The notes beneath the pieces were generated by a model. It did no database searches, was not told the origin of the DNA, and saw only the letters and a program-made list of their open reading frames with translations. 64,000 bases of DNA from Batillaria attramentaria. Its lineage: Eukaryota; Mollusca; Gastropoda; Batillariidae. The stretch spans positions 262,501 through 326,500 of the forward strand of contig JACVVK020000313.1 in the NCBI GenBank assembly GCA_018292915.2, read 5' to 3'. Shown piece after piece: positions 11,622 through 23,041 of this stretch; the first letter of the stretch is position 1, and each line of letters starts with the position of its first letter. Both the position numbers and the translations under genes were made by a program.

Positions 11622-11788
11622 GGTGGGTGTTTGGGGGTTTAACGTCCTTTTCCACCACATAGGGTGATATCAAAGACGGGGCAACGATGAAAAAGCCAGC
11701 ACAAATATTTGGCCCCAGCCGGGATCGAACTCACGACCCGAGCATTAGAAGTCCAACACTCTACCATTCGACCACCCCGGCTCCCCTG
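11622..11788 (-). mobile_element. tRNA-derived SINE family 1
   Basis: Same head, body and tail as the copy at 20050 but on the minus strand. TGTGGGTTGTG flanks it at 11611-11621 and 11789-11799. It abuts the 3' end of a family 2 SINE. Confidence 0.85.
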
Positions 11789-11799
11789 TGTGGGTTGTG

Positions 11800-12144
11800 T
11801 TGGCGCTTTACCCAGTTTCTCGAATTGGCTCAGAGCGCAGCGAACTGAACCCAACACGCACGCTTACGTGAACCACACGCATTCTCTCGCTCCTGGTGCA
11901 AAGGGTCAGCTCAGCATTTTAAGTTTCGGAATGTAGAATTGCATCTGTTTTCAAATTGTGTGGGCTGAACATTTCCAAAGTAGAGGTTGGGAGGAAGCCG
12001 GAGAACCCGTAGAGAACCCCCGACGATCGGCCCGAATGAACGGCGCCACATACGAGATGCAAACAATTCTTAGCCCCGAGTGGCATTCGAACCTGACCCT
12101 CCCCCATTGGTGATGCGAGGCTTAACCACTAGACCACCGACCGC
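11800..12144 (-). mobile_element. tRNA-derived SINE family 2, near full length
   Basis: On the minus strand the head reads GGTGGTCTAGTGGTTAAGCC (A box), then GTCAGGTTCGAATGCC (B box). A conserved body follows (CGGGCCGATCGTCGGGG, GAATGCGTGTGGTTCACGTA, GTGTTGGGTTCAGTTCGC) and then an AAAGCGCC tail. A family 1 SINE inserted at its 3' end. About 345 bp. Confidence 0.8.
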
Positions 12145-12478
12145 CCTGTGAGTGCGTGCGTGCGTGCATGCGTGCGACCGTGTGATTTTCCTTGCCCGTA
12201 TTGACCAAGAAGCGTTGCTCAGTTTTTGAGCGGCTCGGGCTTAGCACACTGTGTGCTTCAGTTCTTGCTTGCTTGCGACACTGTGTTGCGTGTGTGCTTC
12301 TGTTCATGTTTACGGCGCCTGAGATCTTGCGAAATGTTTGGGTCTCCCCGGGCCCCTTTGTTTGCGCTCTCAGTTTTCGCGGAAATTGGCCTGTGGACAA
12401 ATTTATTCGTGATTAACCCTGGACCAGCCCTATTCTCTTGTGTGGAAAGCTTCGCCAACATTTCACCTATACTTTCCT

Positions 12479-12494
12479 CCACACACACACACAC

Positions 12495-12543
<49 letters not shown>
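12479..12543. repeat. (CA)n microsatellite
   Basis: CA repeats with one CGCA interruption. Confidence 0.95.
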
Positions 12544-12547
<4 letters not shown>

Positions 12548-12817
12548 CTGCGAATATAAGTATGCGCCACACAAAAGTAGGGTTGACACAATGAACAGTT
12601 TTGGGCTGAGTGTTCAGGTTCGGACACGCCGGTCAGGATAGGTTGCACTTCCTTCATAGCACGTCGTGGGTCTATATTGACCCACACTTCAGTGTGCATA
12701 CTATTAACTCGGACATCCGTCCGTTCAAACTTCGTGGGCTCTTCTAACACAAAGCATTTGTGTGTGGGGGGGGGGGGGAGGGGGCTCCAGTAGAATTGGA
12801 AATAATTATACCAAAGG

Positions 12818-12975
12818 GTATTAAACAGGCGTTTTACCAAATTGCTCGGCTCAGGGCCCGCGAACTGAACCCAACACGCACGCTCACGTGAACTACACGC
12901 ATTCTCTCACACATGGGACATCAACATCGTACAATCACATGGAGCGAAGGCTCAGCTCACTTGTTTCAGACTCCA
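12818..12975 (-). mobile_element. SINE family 2, 5'-truncated
   Basis: It shares GCGAACTGAACCCAACACGC, CACGCATTCTCTCAC and GGCTCAGCTCA with the 11.8-kb copy, then loses homology. Only the 3' third is present. Confidence 0.7.
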
Positions 12976-14061
12976 CCATCCAAGAGATCATGAAGCTGCA
13001 ACGACCATTGGAAACCCAAAAACCAGAATTCGGTTTTGAGAGACTTACGCAAGCGCTAGAAAAGGGTCATGTCTGTGGAAGACACGCATGGAGAAACACA
13101 ACAGGTATAGCGGGGTGTAGCTGGGGGTCGATGTCGTGTCGGTGAGAAGTCACGATTCGCTAAGCTGGACTATTCAGACGAGAAATGAAAGGGGTTGGAA
13201 CATCAGCTTGAGAAGGAGGGGGGGGGGGGAGTGTCAGTACGGTCCATGTGTCTACAGCTGTACCGTCAGATGGTGAAAAGGGCCTGAGGTACGTATCGAA
13301 TCCATGGCACTTCAGTCCTTTATCCAGCTGGTTAAAAGGTTGAGTGTACAATGCGTACAAGTCCATCCGGCGTTAAATGATTTAAAAAAAAAAGTCCTAA
13401 GTGCTTATCCAGTGCGTGGCTTTAAAGTCCTTTTACAGAAGGTGTCTTGTTAATGCTCAGATTTGTATTGTTGTACGTTTGCACCATGAAAGTCACATGC
13501 ACCTGTTTAAAACTATATGTGTATGACGCTTAATGTGTGTCTGTGTACCTGCTTGAGAGCTAAAGGTGGAGTGTACAGTACCTTTTAAGTCTGCCGTCAA
13601 CTTGTAAAAGTGCTTAAGTGCTTATATCCATTGCATGTTGCTTACGCTCTTTCATCAACTGGCGGTAGAGGTATGGGGCAGGGTACAGAGGTGTAGACAG
13701 AGTTGGGGAAAGATGAAGACGATTGACCTCGCATGACCTGAGAGGAATGGGGTGGAGGAGACATGGTGTCAGCGTACGGCATGTTCTATTGAGCGGAGGG
13801 CGGAGGAGTACATGGGTGGGGTGGGGAGGGGAGCAGGTGGTGGTGGTGGCACTTGCCAAGTACGATGGCGGTCATATAACGGGCCACAGCGTTACAAAAT
13901 TGTAGTGGCGCGGACGATAAACCCCTGCTAACCAACCAACCAACCAACAAAATTTGCCAAGACTGATAGATCGTTTCAAGTCCGGTTGGACTTGAAAACG
14001 TATCTGTTCCGGCAGGCTTCCGATTAGGTTCTCTTACCTCCCCTTGATTCTGCTGCTGCTG

Positions 14062-14064
<3 letters not shown>
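12976..14064. other. No gene seen; possible decayed repeat at 13380-13650
   Basis: AAGTGCTTATCCAGTGCGTG at 13403 and AAGTGCTTATATCCATTGCA at 13616 suggest an old duplication. GGTTGGTTGG-type words occur at 13935. Confidence 0.45.

Positions 14065-14132
<68 letters not shown>
14065..14132. repeat. (GT)n microsatellite
   Basis: A pure GT run preceded by (TGC)n. Confidence 0.95.
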
Positions 14133-14135
<3 letters not shown>

Positions 14136-14855
14136 GCATATTTGTTGGTGTGAATGCGGGAGCACACGCATTGAGTCAGATTATGATAATTTTTTGCGCT
14201 ATACTGATAAGTACGATTGATTAAGTCTTCTTCTTCTTGTCACACACCCTTTACCTATAAGTATTACACGCAATATACATACTGATCTTAGTGGTGACAC
14301 TGATGTTTCAAGTGAATGGAAATAAGGGATACCCGTTCCGACAGATCTGATTTGGAAAACAAAAAAAAAACAAAAAAAAACAAAATCCGGCGATGGTGCC
14401 CAGATACACTAGCGCACCAGTAAATTGGTTATGGCGGTAAAGGACGTTGAACCCGAAACCACCCAATCAACCGCCGCCATCGTAGTTGACTGTGCTCTAC
14501 TGGTGACACTGGCGACCATACGGTACGGTAGCACTTTTGTTTGGCCACCCGCTTCAGTCAAAGCCCTTAGACTTACGTATCCAGCTCTGGTACGCTTGGA
14601 CTTTTGGACTTCATTGAGAACAGCTTGGGCAGGAGGGGGTGGGGAGGGCCCCGAGGGGGGGGGGTTGGGGGGGGGGAGGAGCCACATATCAGGAGGACAC
14701 TCGAAATTCCACACAAGTGTGTCACGACTCTGGCTGATCCGCGGCTGGCCGAAAATAGGCACACTTGGCTGTTTGTCAGTAAGTTATTTAAGCGGCGTGC
14801 AGTTGGGCAATTTTCCGCTTCCACTGGCTGAAAGGGTAATTTGCCGATCTCAGTG
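14133..14855. other. No gene seen
   Basis: A/C-rich A-runs at 14359-14385 and G-rich tracts at 14634-14680. A 229-codon minus-strand frame overlapping here crosses the SINE at 15081 and is not credible. Confidence 0.5.
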
Positions 14856-14935
14856 CGAGGGGTCCCTGCCAGATGGTTCCATCTGTATAGATGGAAAGAA
14901 GAGAGATAGAACCTTTTTTTGGCAGGGAACCCTCG
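14856..14935. repeat. Small inverted repeat (80 bp)
   Basis: CGAGGGGTCCCTGCCA pairs with TGGCAGGGAACCCTCG at the ends, and a nested CCATCTGTATAGATGG palindrome sits inside. It is possibly a tiny MITE; no target duplication is clear. Confidence 0.6.
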
Positions 14936-15080
14936 ACTATGGCTTGTAAACGCAATTTTCCGGTCGTGCCTCCTTGTGTTAATGATGTCTTTTTCTGTCA
15001 CGCTTCTTTTTAATGTATTTTTTATGTAAGTCAAGTGAAGTTTTTTTCTGGTTTTGTACTGCTTTATTCCCTTCTCTGAT

Positions 15081-15265
15081 TGGGGAGCCGGCCGGCATAG
15101 CTGAATGGTACACGTAAGACGTTGGATTCTCAGTGCTCGGGTCGTGAGTTCGAATCTCTGCTGGGGCCAGATATTTGTACTGGCCTTTTCCTCGTTGCCC
15201 CGTCCGGCTTTGTTATCACCCTCACGTGATGAAAAAATGACGTTAAACTCCCAAACACCCACCCA
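15081..15265 (+). mobile_element. tRNA-derived SINE family 1
   Basis: A-box-like AGCTGAATGGTACACG, B-box GTGAGTTCGAATC, and the family tail ending AAACACCCACCC. TTCTCTGAT flanks it at 15072-15080 and 15266-15274, the probable target duplication. Confidence 0.85.
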
Positions 15266-15274
15266 TTCTCTGAT

Positions 15275-15402
15275 AGGCTAATCGCGGGTTCGAATCATAA
15301 CAGAGCCAAACTTTGCACAGACCTGTTTCCAGTGCCATCGTCTTTGAAATCACTCTCGCTCGGTGGACAAAAGACGTGAAACCCAACTGAAACCGTGGCC
15401 AT
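15275..15402 (+). mobile_element. Degenerate SINE, family 1-related
   Basis: B-box-like GGGTTCGAATCAT is followed by TCTTTGAAATCACTC and GTGGACAAAAGACGTGAAAC, which parallels the body and tail of family 1. The head is missing or overlaps the preceding SINE. Confidence 0.5.
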
Positions 15403-15837
15403 CCCTTCTCCGACAGGATGATGCTAGCCTGATAATGAATGTCGCTGGCTGGGTTTGTATGCCGCCGCTGTTTGGCACCTGCGCATGAATTCCTCGTGCC
15501 TTTTCCTGCAGATAAAAAAAGAAAAGAAAAGCAGGCAAGTATACCACAAAAAAATATCACGAATCCACACGCAGCTGCCAGAGAATTTCTCGCGGAAACC
15601 TCTTCCTGCTTCTGCTCACTGGAGGGGAATCGATCACCGGTTATATCAGTGCGCGTGTACCGGTCCGCCCGGCGCGTGGTGGCCTTTGACCTTGCATACA
15701 GAAGAAGACGGGAACCACCTTCCTTCTGTCGGGCTCGCGCTGGTGAATGGGGTCGGCCGTCTCCGGGGCGGCTACAGGTTGTCGGGTTTAGCTCGTCACC
15801 GACTTAGGTGGGGGAGAGGTGTGGTCGCAGGTAGAAG

Positions 15838-16345
15838 CATCCCGGTTAGACTCGTCTCAATTGGTTGCTTACAGCTAGTCGAGACGCATCCTAGTTGGAC
15901 GCTGTCCCATGTAGACCTTTACCCCACCTGGACGCGTCCCATTTACTGGGACAACTTTACCCAACTTGATACCCTTAGCTAGACGCATTCTAGTTAGAAG
16001 TGCACCACAGCTAGACACATCCCAGTTAGATGCATCCCAGTTAGACCTTCACCCCAGCTAGACGCATCCCAGTTATACGCCATGCCCCACGTAGACGCAT
16101 CCCATCTAGACTTTTCATCCAGTTAGACTTGTACTCCAGCTAGAAGCAGTCCCAGTTAAACTTTTTACCACATCTAGACTCATTCCAGTTAGGCGTGTAC
16201 CCTGGCTGAAAGCATTCCAGTTAGACTTGCACCCCATCAGGACACATTCCAGTTAGTCTTGCACCCCACCTGGACGCATTCCAGTTAGTCTTGCACCCTG
16301 ACTAGAAACATTCCAGACAGACGCCGCCCCAGGTAGACGGTCCTC
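15838..16345. repeat. Degenerate minisatellite of TAGACGCATCCCAGT-type units
   Basis: TAGACGCATCCCAGTTAGAC alternates with TTGCACCCCAGC-type blocks for about 500 bp, giving a composite period of roughly 35 bp. Units such as GCTAGACGCATCC, CTGGACGCATTCC and TTAGACTTGCACCCC are obvious. Confidence 0.8.
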
Positions 16346-16361
16346 ACTCAGACGCACGCAA

Positions 16362-16362
<1 letters not shown>

Positions 16363-16442
<80 letters not shown>
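16363..16442. repeat. (TG)n microsatellite at the end of the 15.8-kb minisatellite
   Basis: A pure TG run, about 40 units. Confidence 0.95.
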
Positions 16443-16444
<2 letters not shown>

Positions 16445-16629
16445 TGAGGGAGGGGGAGAAAGTCAGAAGGCCTGTAGAAGCCAGGGTGGTAATATCTTCA
16501 AAAGATTAAAGGGGTGATTGATGTATGTAGAAGATAACAACGCTCCTCTGAGAGAAGATCGGGGTCGTAAGATACGTTGAGCATGTCATCGTAGTCGTTT
16601 CTTCGGGAGTTAAACTGAAAAAAAAGAGA

Positions 16630-16632
16630 TAT

Positions 16633-16674
<42 letters not shown>

Positions 16675-16752
16675 GGGGGGGGAGTGTGTGTGAGTGTGTG
16701 TGCGCGCGCGCGCGTGTGTGTGTGTGGGGGGGGGGGGGTGTGGGGGGGGGGG
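16630..16752. repeat. Compound TG, GA, GC/GT and poly-G tract
   Basis: TG (16632-16657), GA (16658-16672), G8-G10, then GCGCGCGCGCG-TGTGTG (16700-16726) and two G runs to 16752. Confidence 0.9.
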
Positions 16753-17240
16753 AGAGGTTTATCAGTCTTTTTCCGTTTTGAGATGATTCTGTGTCTACTG
16801 CATATATCAGTCAAGTACATTGTGGCACCATTTCGTTTGACGTGCAGTACACTGTATTCTAGTAATTTTTGCATCCGGTAAATAAGCATCGTGCACATTG
16901 TCAAGATTTAAGATGGCACTATTAACAGGCGAAGAGAAGTTTTGAATAGACGTTATGACACAACGTAACAGTGTCTTTGACGTCAACCTTGACCACCGTC
17001 CCTTTGGTGGTGCTGTGAGACGTTGCGCACGTGCATCCCACCTGTTCTTTATATAGGTCTTGTAAGACCAGGTGACAGGTGGGGAAACCTTAGCAGATCT
17101 TCTGCCACCCCCCCCCCCCCCCTGAAAAAAAAGTTTGCAGTAATCTGTACTTCATGTAAGATTAGAAACGATAAGATGTGTATTTGGCTTGTAATTTGTA
17201 CGTGAAAGGATTTGACGTGCTCCTCTGACTATTAACTTAC

Positions 17241-17303
<63 letters not shown>

Positions 17304-17318
17304 GCACGCACGCACGCA
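17241..17318. repeat. (CA)n then (CACG)n
   Basis: CA repeats to 17298 followed by CGCACGCACGCA. Confidence 0.95.
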
Positions 17319-17705
17319 TGCATTCCGGCTACCATTCCTACAAATGGTTGATAAAAAAGAGCGTGATTTATATGTACTATGAGACCGAAGGAATACCAGT
17401 CTTGAGTGCAGAGGTCGTTGTACCGCAAAGACCTAGGGGATACCACTCTCGGTGCAATAAGGTCCTTGGGGAGAATTCGGCTTTCAGGTTGAGTGACAGA
17501 ACAGGAGGCAAGGCACAAAGATAGGCCGCTAGCACGCCGGGGAATCACCACTACCCCACGTACGGCATTTTGCATATATATACATGGCGGGATCTTTCAT
17601 CTCATCGCCGCTTGTGCCCAGTGCGTACTGTCAGCCGAGACTGTGTGGTCTATTTCTTACCGAGCCAACCCGCGCAGTATGTAAGCCTCTCTTGTTGTGG
17701 TGAGG

Positions 17706-17708
<3 letters not shown>

Positions 17709-17743
<35 letters not shown>
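17709..17743. repeat. (TG)n microsatellite
   Basis: A pure TG run, about 17 units. Confidence 0.9.
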
Positions 17744-17744
<1 letters not shown>

Positions 17745-18345
17745 CTCAGCCCCTCTTCTCCCTCACTGAGTCCCCCACTGGCTTGTGGTCTGTCTATATC
17801 TCTCACCGCTTGTCTGGTCTAGCCGCTCTCTCACAGTCTCGTGCACGCGGCCAGGCTAGTATGAGATGCTTGTGTAAGCTCTGTTGCTCACCAGCCTGGC
17901 GCCGCGCGCTCTCAGCCCTCTACTCGCGGAGGAAGCAAGCCCAAAGACACGTCGTGCCTGTTGTTATGAAAACCCTCCCGCCTTTGACACAGCAAAAAAA
18001 CATCCCGCCAACTGCAGTTTTTTTTCCTCTCTCTGTTTTGGAGAAGTAAACAAGAAACGGAGTTCTGGTGATGCGGGAGTGCCCAGTGTGCAGGCAGTGT
18101 AGAGGCGCGTGTTGTTGACTCGAGGATGTAACGTTATTCAGTCGGATTCGGCGCTCAGTGCAACGCAACTTTTTCTTTTCTTGTTGACTTCTCTGGGGTG
18201 CTGGTACGCCCCAATAACTTTCTGAGGACAGTTTGTGAAATGGATTCGAGCTCAAACGCCAAGCACTAGGTGTGAAGATCGGTTCTTTGAGCGTACAGCG
18301 TACAAATTGACTGCATCGTGCACACCAAGGAACAGTGTCCAGCTT

Positions 18346-18560
18346 CAGTGCATTGTTTACATCGCCGTGTGTCCAGTCCAGCCGCGGTACGAACGCAACA
18401 AGGCGCAAAGCTCAGTTGTTCAGCATATCGCCGGCATACAAAAACCGATTGTATGGTCAGTTCGCAGCAAGGTGTTGTGTCTCGAGGATTTTACTAGTGC
18501 ATTGTTTACATCGTCGTTGTGTCCAGTCCAGCACTGCCACGAACGCAAAACCTGGAGCAG
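18346..18560. repeat. Direct repeat of GTGCATTGTTTACATCG-TGTGTCCAGTCCAG
   Basis: The block occurs at 18346-18400 and 18497-18545, followed both times by GC-rich sequence and ACGAACGCAA. The pair is about 150 bp apart. Confidence 0.65.
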
Positions 18561-19960
18561 CAGCAATCAGCGATCAAGCTCACAGATGTTGGTGGCTTCA
18601 CAGCACAGGATCGTCAGTGGTAAATTATTAATACATTCCGACACTGTCAAAATGTGTGTGTAGGGGGTCGGGATGTATGATTCCCCAGGCTGTGTTCGTG
18701 TGAAGGGCCCGCTCCGGAACTACAGTATCGGTGAATAAAAGTCCCCGGCAACGGTCGGTAGGTGGTCTGTACTTGATGCAGAGCGCGTGTAGGCAATTTC
18801 CGTCCATCGGATCCCCCCTCACCTCCTCCCCCCCCCTCCTCCCCGTGTGTGTTTCCTCCGTGATTGCAGTCTGTCGGACACCTTTCTTGTCCGTCTGTGG
18901 CTGCGCGACACTTCGCTGTTTTATTGTGCGTCCCCTGTGTGCCCGCTGATGCGATTTAGGTGTATCGGGCTGAACCGGAACGTTTAGCGGCCAGCGAAAT
19001 GGATGGTCACTGACACACGATAATTTGCTTTTCGGTGAATAGGTCACAGTTGATGTCAGTGTAGGGACAATAGTAGCAATACATGTAGTAGCAACAGGCT
19101 CAACTGACCGATAGCAGTTACAACACACGTGAATATATTGTGTTCAGTTCACCTTATATTGTGTTCAGTTCACCTTATGATGTTAGTGCTGGCGTGGTGT
19201 TCACGTTTTCATGTCTAGCCGTAATAGCTTTTATCAGCGCACTGGTATCCGAGGTACTGTGACGTAAATCTGGCACATCCACTGTATAGCGTCATTATGT
19301 AAATTATATATCTCGTTACCCAATTTTATGGCGTGATACTGTATCAACTTTCGTAACGCCGGGCGCAGATAACTCCGCAGTCCCTGGGCACTGGAGGCTT
19401 TGCCCGGGCCAGAGAGCTGCCAAGATAGCGTTGTGACTGTTCCTTTGTCTAGATGCTTGACCAGCACACAGTGAACTAGAACTGCCCGTTCAAAGTTACC
19501 GGCATTTCCGCGTCATGTGCATTAACTGCCACATGTAGCTAAACTGTACGTACGTCCCTGAAAATCGAACGTGATGATTTGTTCAGGTTTTATGTTTGGT
19601 CTTTTTTTTTGGGGGGGGGGGGGGGGCAAAGAAGCAGCCATTATTTCTTAAATCGCGGTTCAGGTGTGCGGCGCAGTGGCCAGTAGATCGTGTTAAAATC
19701 AGTGAGGGTTTGAGCTGCAGATAGCAGGAAATCAAATTACATCATGATCCCATACACACACTTTTGATATCTTCCTTCTCTTCTGCGATACCACACCGTA
19801 CTTGCATAGTGGAAAAGGCTCCTAGCAATCTGCCGATCTCTCTTCTCTTATCGCCTTTGATCCTTTTGGCTGTACACAAACATGTATAATTATGTACTAC
19901 AGGGGCAGTAGGTGGCAGAAATTAAAAGCTGAAGTACGCGTACGTGGTGGCTTCGTGGCA
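18561..19960. other. No gene seen
   Basis: A short tandem ATTGTGTTCAGTTCACCTTA duplication at 19137-19177 and a T10-G16 junction at 19601-19626. Otherwise nothing. Confidence 0.5.
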
Positions 19961-20368
19961 CCTACTAAGTAAGTTTGGGCTTGTGCACCAGTGGCCTCAT
20001 TTAAAAAAAAAAATCATATTTAATTTATTTTGGCTCAGTGGGAGTGTTGAGAGGAGCCGGGGTGGTCGAATGGTAGAGCGTTGGACTTCTTATGCTCGGG
20101 TCGTGAGTTCGTATCCCGGCTGGGGCCAGATATTTGTGCTGGCTTTTTCGTCGTTGCCCCGTCTTTGATATCACCCGTATGTGGTGGAAAAGGACGTTAA
20201 ACCCCCAAACACCCACCCACCCAGTGGGAGTGTTGCCCTTTGATTATACTCGTGTTTGCTGCAGTAAGAGCCGCCAAGGAAACGTTACTTTTGCCTGATG
20301 CTCGCACACAGGGCCAAAGCCGAACGCAGTCAAGAACGTGGGATACTCGGGCGCGGTACGAAATGTGC
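19961..20368 (+). mobile_element. Dispersed element R, copy 1 (carries a SINE)
   Basis: Sequence from about CTACTAAGTAAG to GGTACGAAATGTGCT aligns by eye with the reverse complement of 23042-23618. Shared anchors include TTGTGCACCA-TGGCCTCA, GATTATACTCGTGTTTGC and ACGTGGGATA. It is split by a SINE at 20050-20221. No ORF and no clear terminal inverted repeats, so its class is unknown. Confidence 0.65.
20050..20221 (+). mobile_element. tRNA-derived SINE family 1, intact copy in element R
   Basis: The head has an A-box-like GGTCGAATGGTAGAGCG and a B-box-like GTGAGTTCGTATCC. The body carries GATATTTGTGCTGGC and GTTGCCCCGTCTTTGATATC, and the 3' end is GACGTTAAACCCCCAAACAC followed by CCACCC. CAGTGGGAGTGTTG is duplicated exactly on both sides (20036-20049 and 20222-20235), giving a 172-bp body. 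This is the best-defined member of the family here. Confidence 0.9.
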
Positions 20369-22486
20369 TGTGCGTGATCAGTACGGACCAAGGCCACCAA
20401 CTGACAGGCGGGCGATTTCTGCACTGAATCCAGCCCACGATACGAGGTCATAATCAGCAGCTGCGGGACAGTCACACGGCTAAATCCTGTACATTTGATG
20501 GAAATTAATGCCTGCCCAAAATTTTAATTTAATCAAATTTTCATGTGCAAGATAGTCGGAGAGGATAGAACCCAGGCCAGGGAACCACATGATATTTTGC
20601 AGCTCTGTGATCCAGTCACGGCTGTGCGAGTCACACACTTTCCAGACATCCACTGTGGTTGTGACACGTAGACTGACAGTGACCTTGTCCCCGTGTCGGA
20701 CTGGCTTTTTTCCTTTCTTTCTTCCCTCTTCTCAGGCGCGAACTGAAATACAACCGCCGTAGGGCATGTACGACGCGACATCTGCTTCGATGAGATAGTG
20801 TCGCTTACACGCGTGAACGGAATACATTAATGTTAATATGTTCACTTTTTTGACGAGGTTTGGAAGATATTTACTTTCGCCACAGGGGGTGGTGAGTGAT
20901 AAGAGTGAAAAAATATCGACTGCGGTTTTGTTCTTGGTAGGTACTGATCAGTATCGCGTATTCAGACAGCTTGTCAGATTGTGTCAGCTGAAATACAGTA
21001 TTTGTGTACACACGCACATTTTTAGTTTAGACTGAGAATACTGACACACGACCAGCATAGTTTTGAGTGAAAATTCGGATTTTTTGTGTGGGGGGCGGGG
21101 GGTGGGGGGGGGGGTGTTGTGAAGAAAATCGGTTAATTTCAGGCTTGGCCACTGTGCGTGCAACTAATTCAGTCTCACTGTCTGTTCGGGTCGTGAGTTC
21201 GAATCCCGGCTGGGGCAAAATTTTTGTGCTGGCCGTTTTCTCGTTGCCCCGTCTTTGATATCACCCACCATGTTAGTGTTACACAGTTGCCCTAGTGCCG
21301 ATTGGTGCACAGTATCAGGAAATGGAATTGAATTTCCCAAAACACAACATTGGATATTATGTTATCAACGGTAAATCGTGTTCCTGTTTAACGATTTTTC
21401 CCCGCAGTCTATAAAAGTATAAGCTTAGACATGAATTTCTCGTCCTAACTTCCCGTTTCTAAAATTGCCCTCAAGTTTCCAGCCGGCCGAATCGTGGTGA
21501 TGGTGTTTTGAGAGAGCAGCCGGATTTTTCCACGCCTGGGCAGGCGAAGTGATGGCCGATTGACCTACTTTTTCCGGCCACGGTAGATGAGAACTGTGCC
21601 GCATGGAAACATCTCGAAATTCGTCACGCCTGCTATTATGCACTGCATTGTGCTGTGTACGATAAACATTTGCTGCACCAGCCAAATAATGTTTTGCAGC
21701 TTTGAGTAGAATTTAGGCACAGTGTGTGTCATTTCGACAGCCAGTGAAAATCGGTCCTCACATTTTATCTGGTATACGCGTATTGTTTTGATATTTTGAT
21801 TGACAGATGAGCAGGCGTGTGCACCCAGTCCGTATCGTTACACACACAAAGAAATAAAAAAAGAAACTGTTGATAGCGGGTGCAGACGTACCACGGTTGA
21901 ATTTGTAACAGTTGCATCATGTTGCGCGCGGGTGCAAACGTACCATGATCGATTTTGTAACAGTTCTATCGCGAGCATTTCGACCCATTTCACCTGCCAC
22001 GCAGAAAAAGGACAACTCTAGCGCGCACTCCCCCCCCCCCCCCTTCTCGTTCTCTCTCGAGCGCGCACTGATAAGTGATATTTGCACTTGTTGACGGACA
22101 TTGCTGGCGGCCTTTGTAGTTGGGGGGGGGGGGGAGGGTGTTAGAAAAAGTCGATATGATACGTGGGACAAATTTGCATCGGGAGTTCGCAAGCTGTCGT
22201 CACCGCTGTTGAGAAAAAGGAAACGGAAGATCGAATCTAGTGATTATTTATTATTGGATTTGTTTGTTGTTGTTGCCCGGATATGCAAAGCCAGCGTGTT
22301 ATCACTGTCGTCAGCGACACGTCGGCAAACACCTCGCTTGTGCCCGCGCGCACACGTGGAAGACTGCGCTCCGCGCTCGAGCGTCGCCCACCCATTCACG
22401 ACAGGCAGCATACATGTATACAGGTTTTCATCTTCATTCATGAACAGATCAGTGCCGGGCTTGCCTGTTCTCTCTGCTAGTTTGGC
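20369..22486. other. No gene seen apart from the SINE fragment
   Basis: G-rich run at 21090-21117 and C13 at 22029. GTAACAGTT-GC/TATC words repeat at 21906 and 21957 (a 51-bp pair around a GCGGGTGCA-ACGTACCA motif). Confidence 0.5.
21186..21270 (+). mobile_element. SINE family 1, truncated at both ends
   Basis: B-box GTGAGTTCGAATCC, then GGCTGGGGC and GTTGCCCCGTCTTTGATATC are clear. The A-box half and the 3' tail are absent, replaced by unrelated sequence. Confidence 0.75.
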
Positions 22487-23041
22487 CGAGCCTGCCGGCA
22501 CACCGGCTTTCTGCCGCGTCTGCAAATTCAGTGTCTCTTTTTTTGCATTTTCTGCGTGTTGCGTCAGCATGTTCGAGAGCGGTCCTGCTGTGTGTCTGAC
22601 CATATGGCGTTGATTTAATTGCCGGCACGGTAAGAGCTTTTAGCCGCATCTGGAACTCGAATAACGATCACCTCTTTCGCGCTTTCGTCAGCATATTGTT
22701 TTTGAGTAGTTCTATCTTTGACCAGACGGAGTTGATTAAATTCACTGTTGGCGCTGTAGAATCAGAAGAATTATTACACCGCATCGGAAACCCGAACCAT
22801 GGGCAGCGCTAATGTAATTTGCGGCTACGGCGTGTCAGTTGCGTCATCATATTGACTATTGTGAGAGGAGTGCTGCTTATCGTTGACCGGATGGAGTCTG
22901 TATTAGCGTATAATAATAATTGTTGGCACTGCAACAGCTTTTTACCGCATTTCGCCGAAATTGGCGCTTACGTCGTTTGCGCGACTTTCGGCGCCGGTGT
23001 TGAGTAGTTCTATCTTTGTTTGACCAGACGGAGTTGATTAA

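Larger units (their letters stand above)
16753..18345. other. No gene seen
   Basis: Microsatellites at 17241 and 17709 and a C16 run at 17107. Open frames cross these arrays. No homology recognised. Confidence 0.5.

Noticed and set aside
14573..15262. 229-codon minus-strand frame
   Set aside because: It runs through a SINE and low-complexity G-rich DNA, and the peptide has no recognisable family.
20060..20130. tRNA gene
   Set aside because: A and B boxes are present, but the sequence does not fold as a full tRNA, and the same head recurs with a constant non-tRNA body and tail: a SINE.
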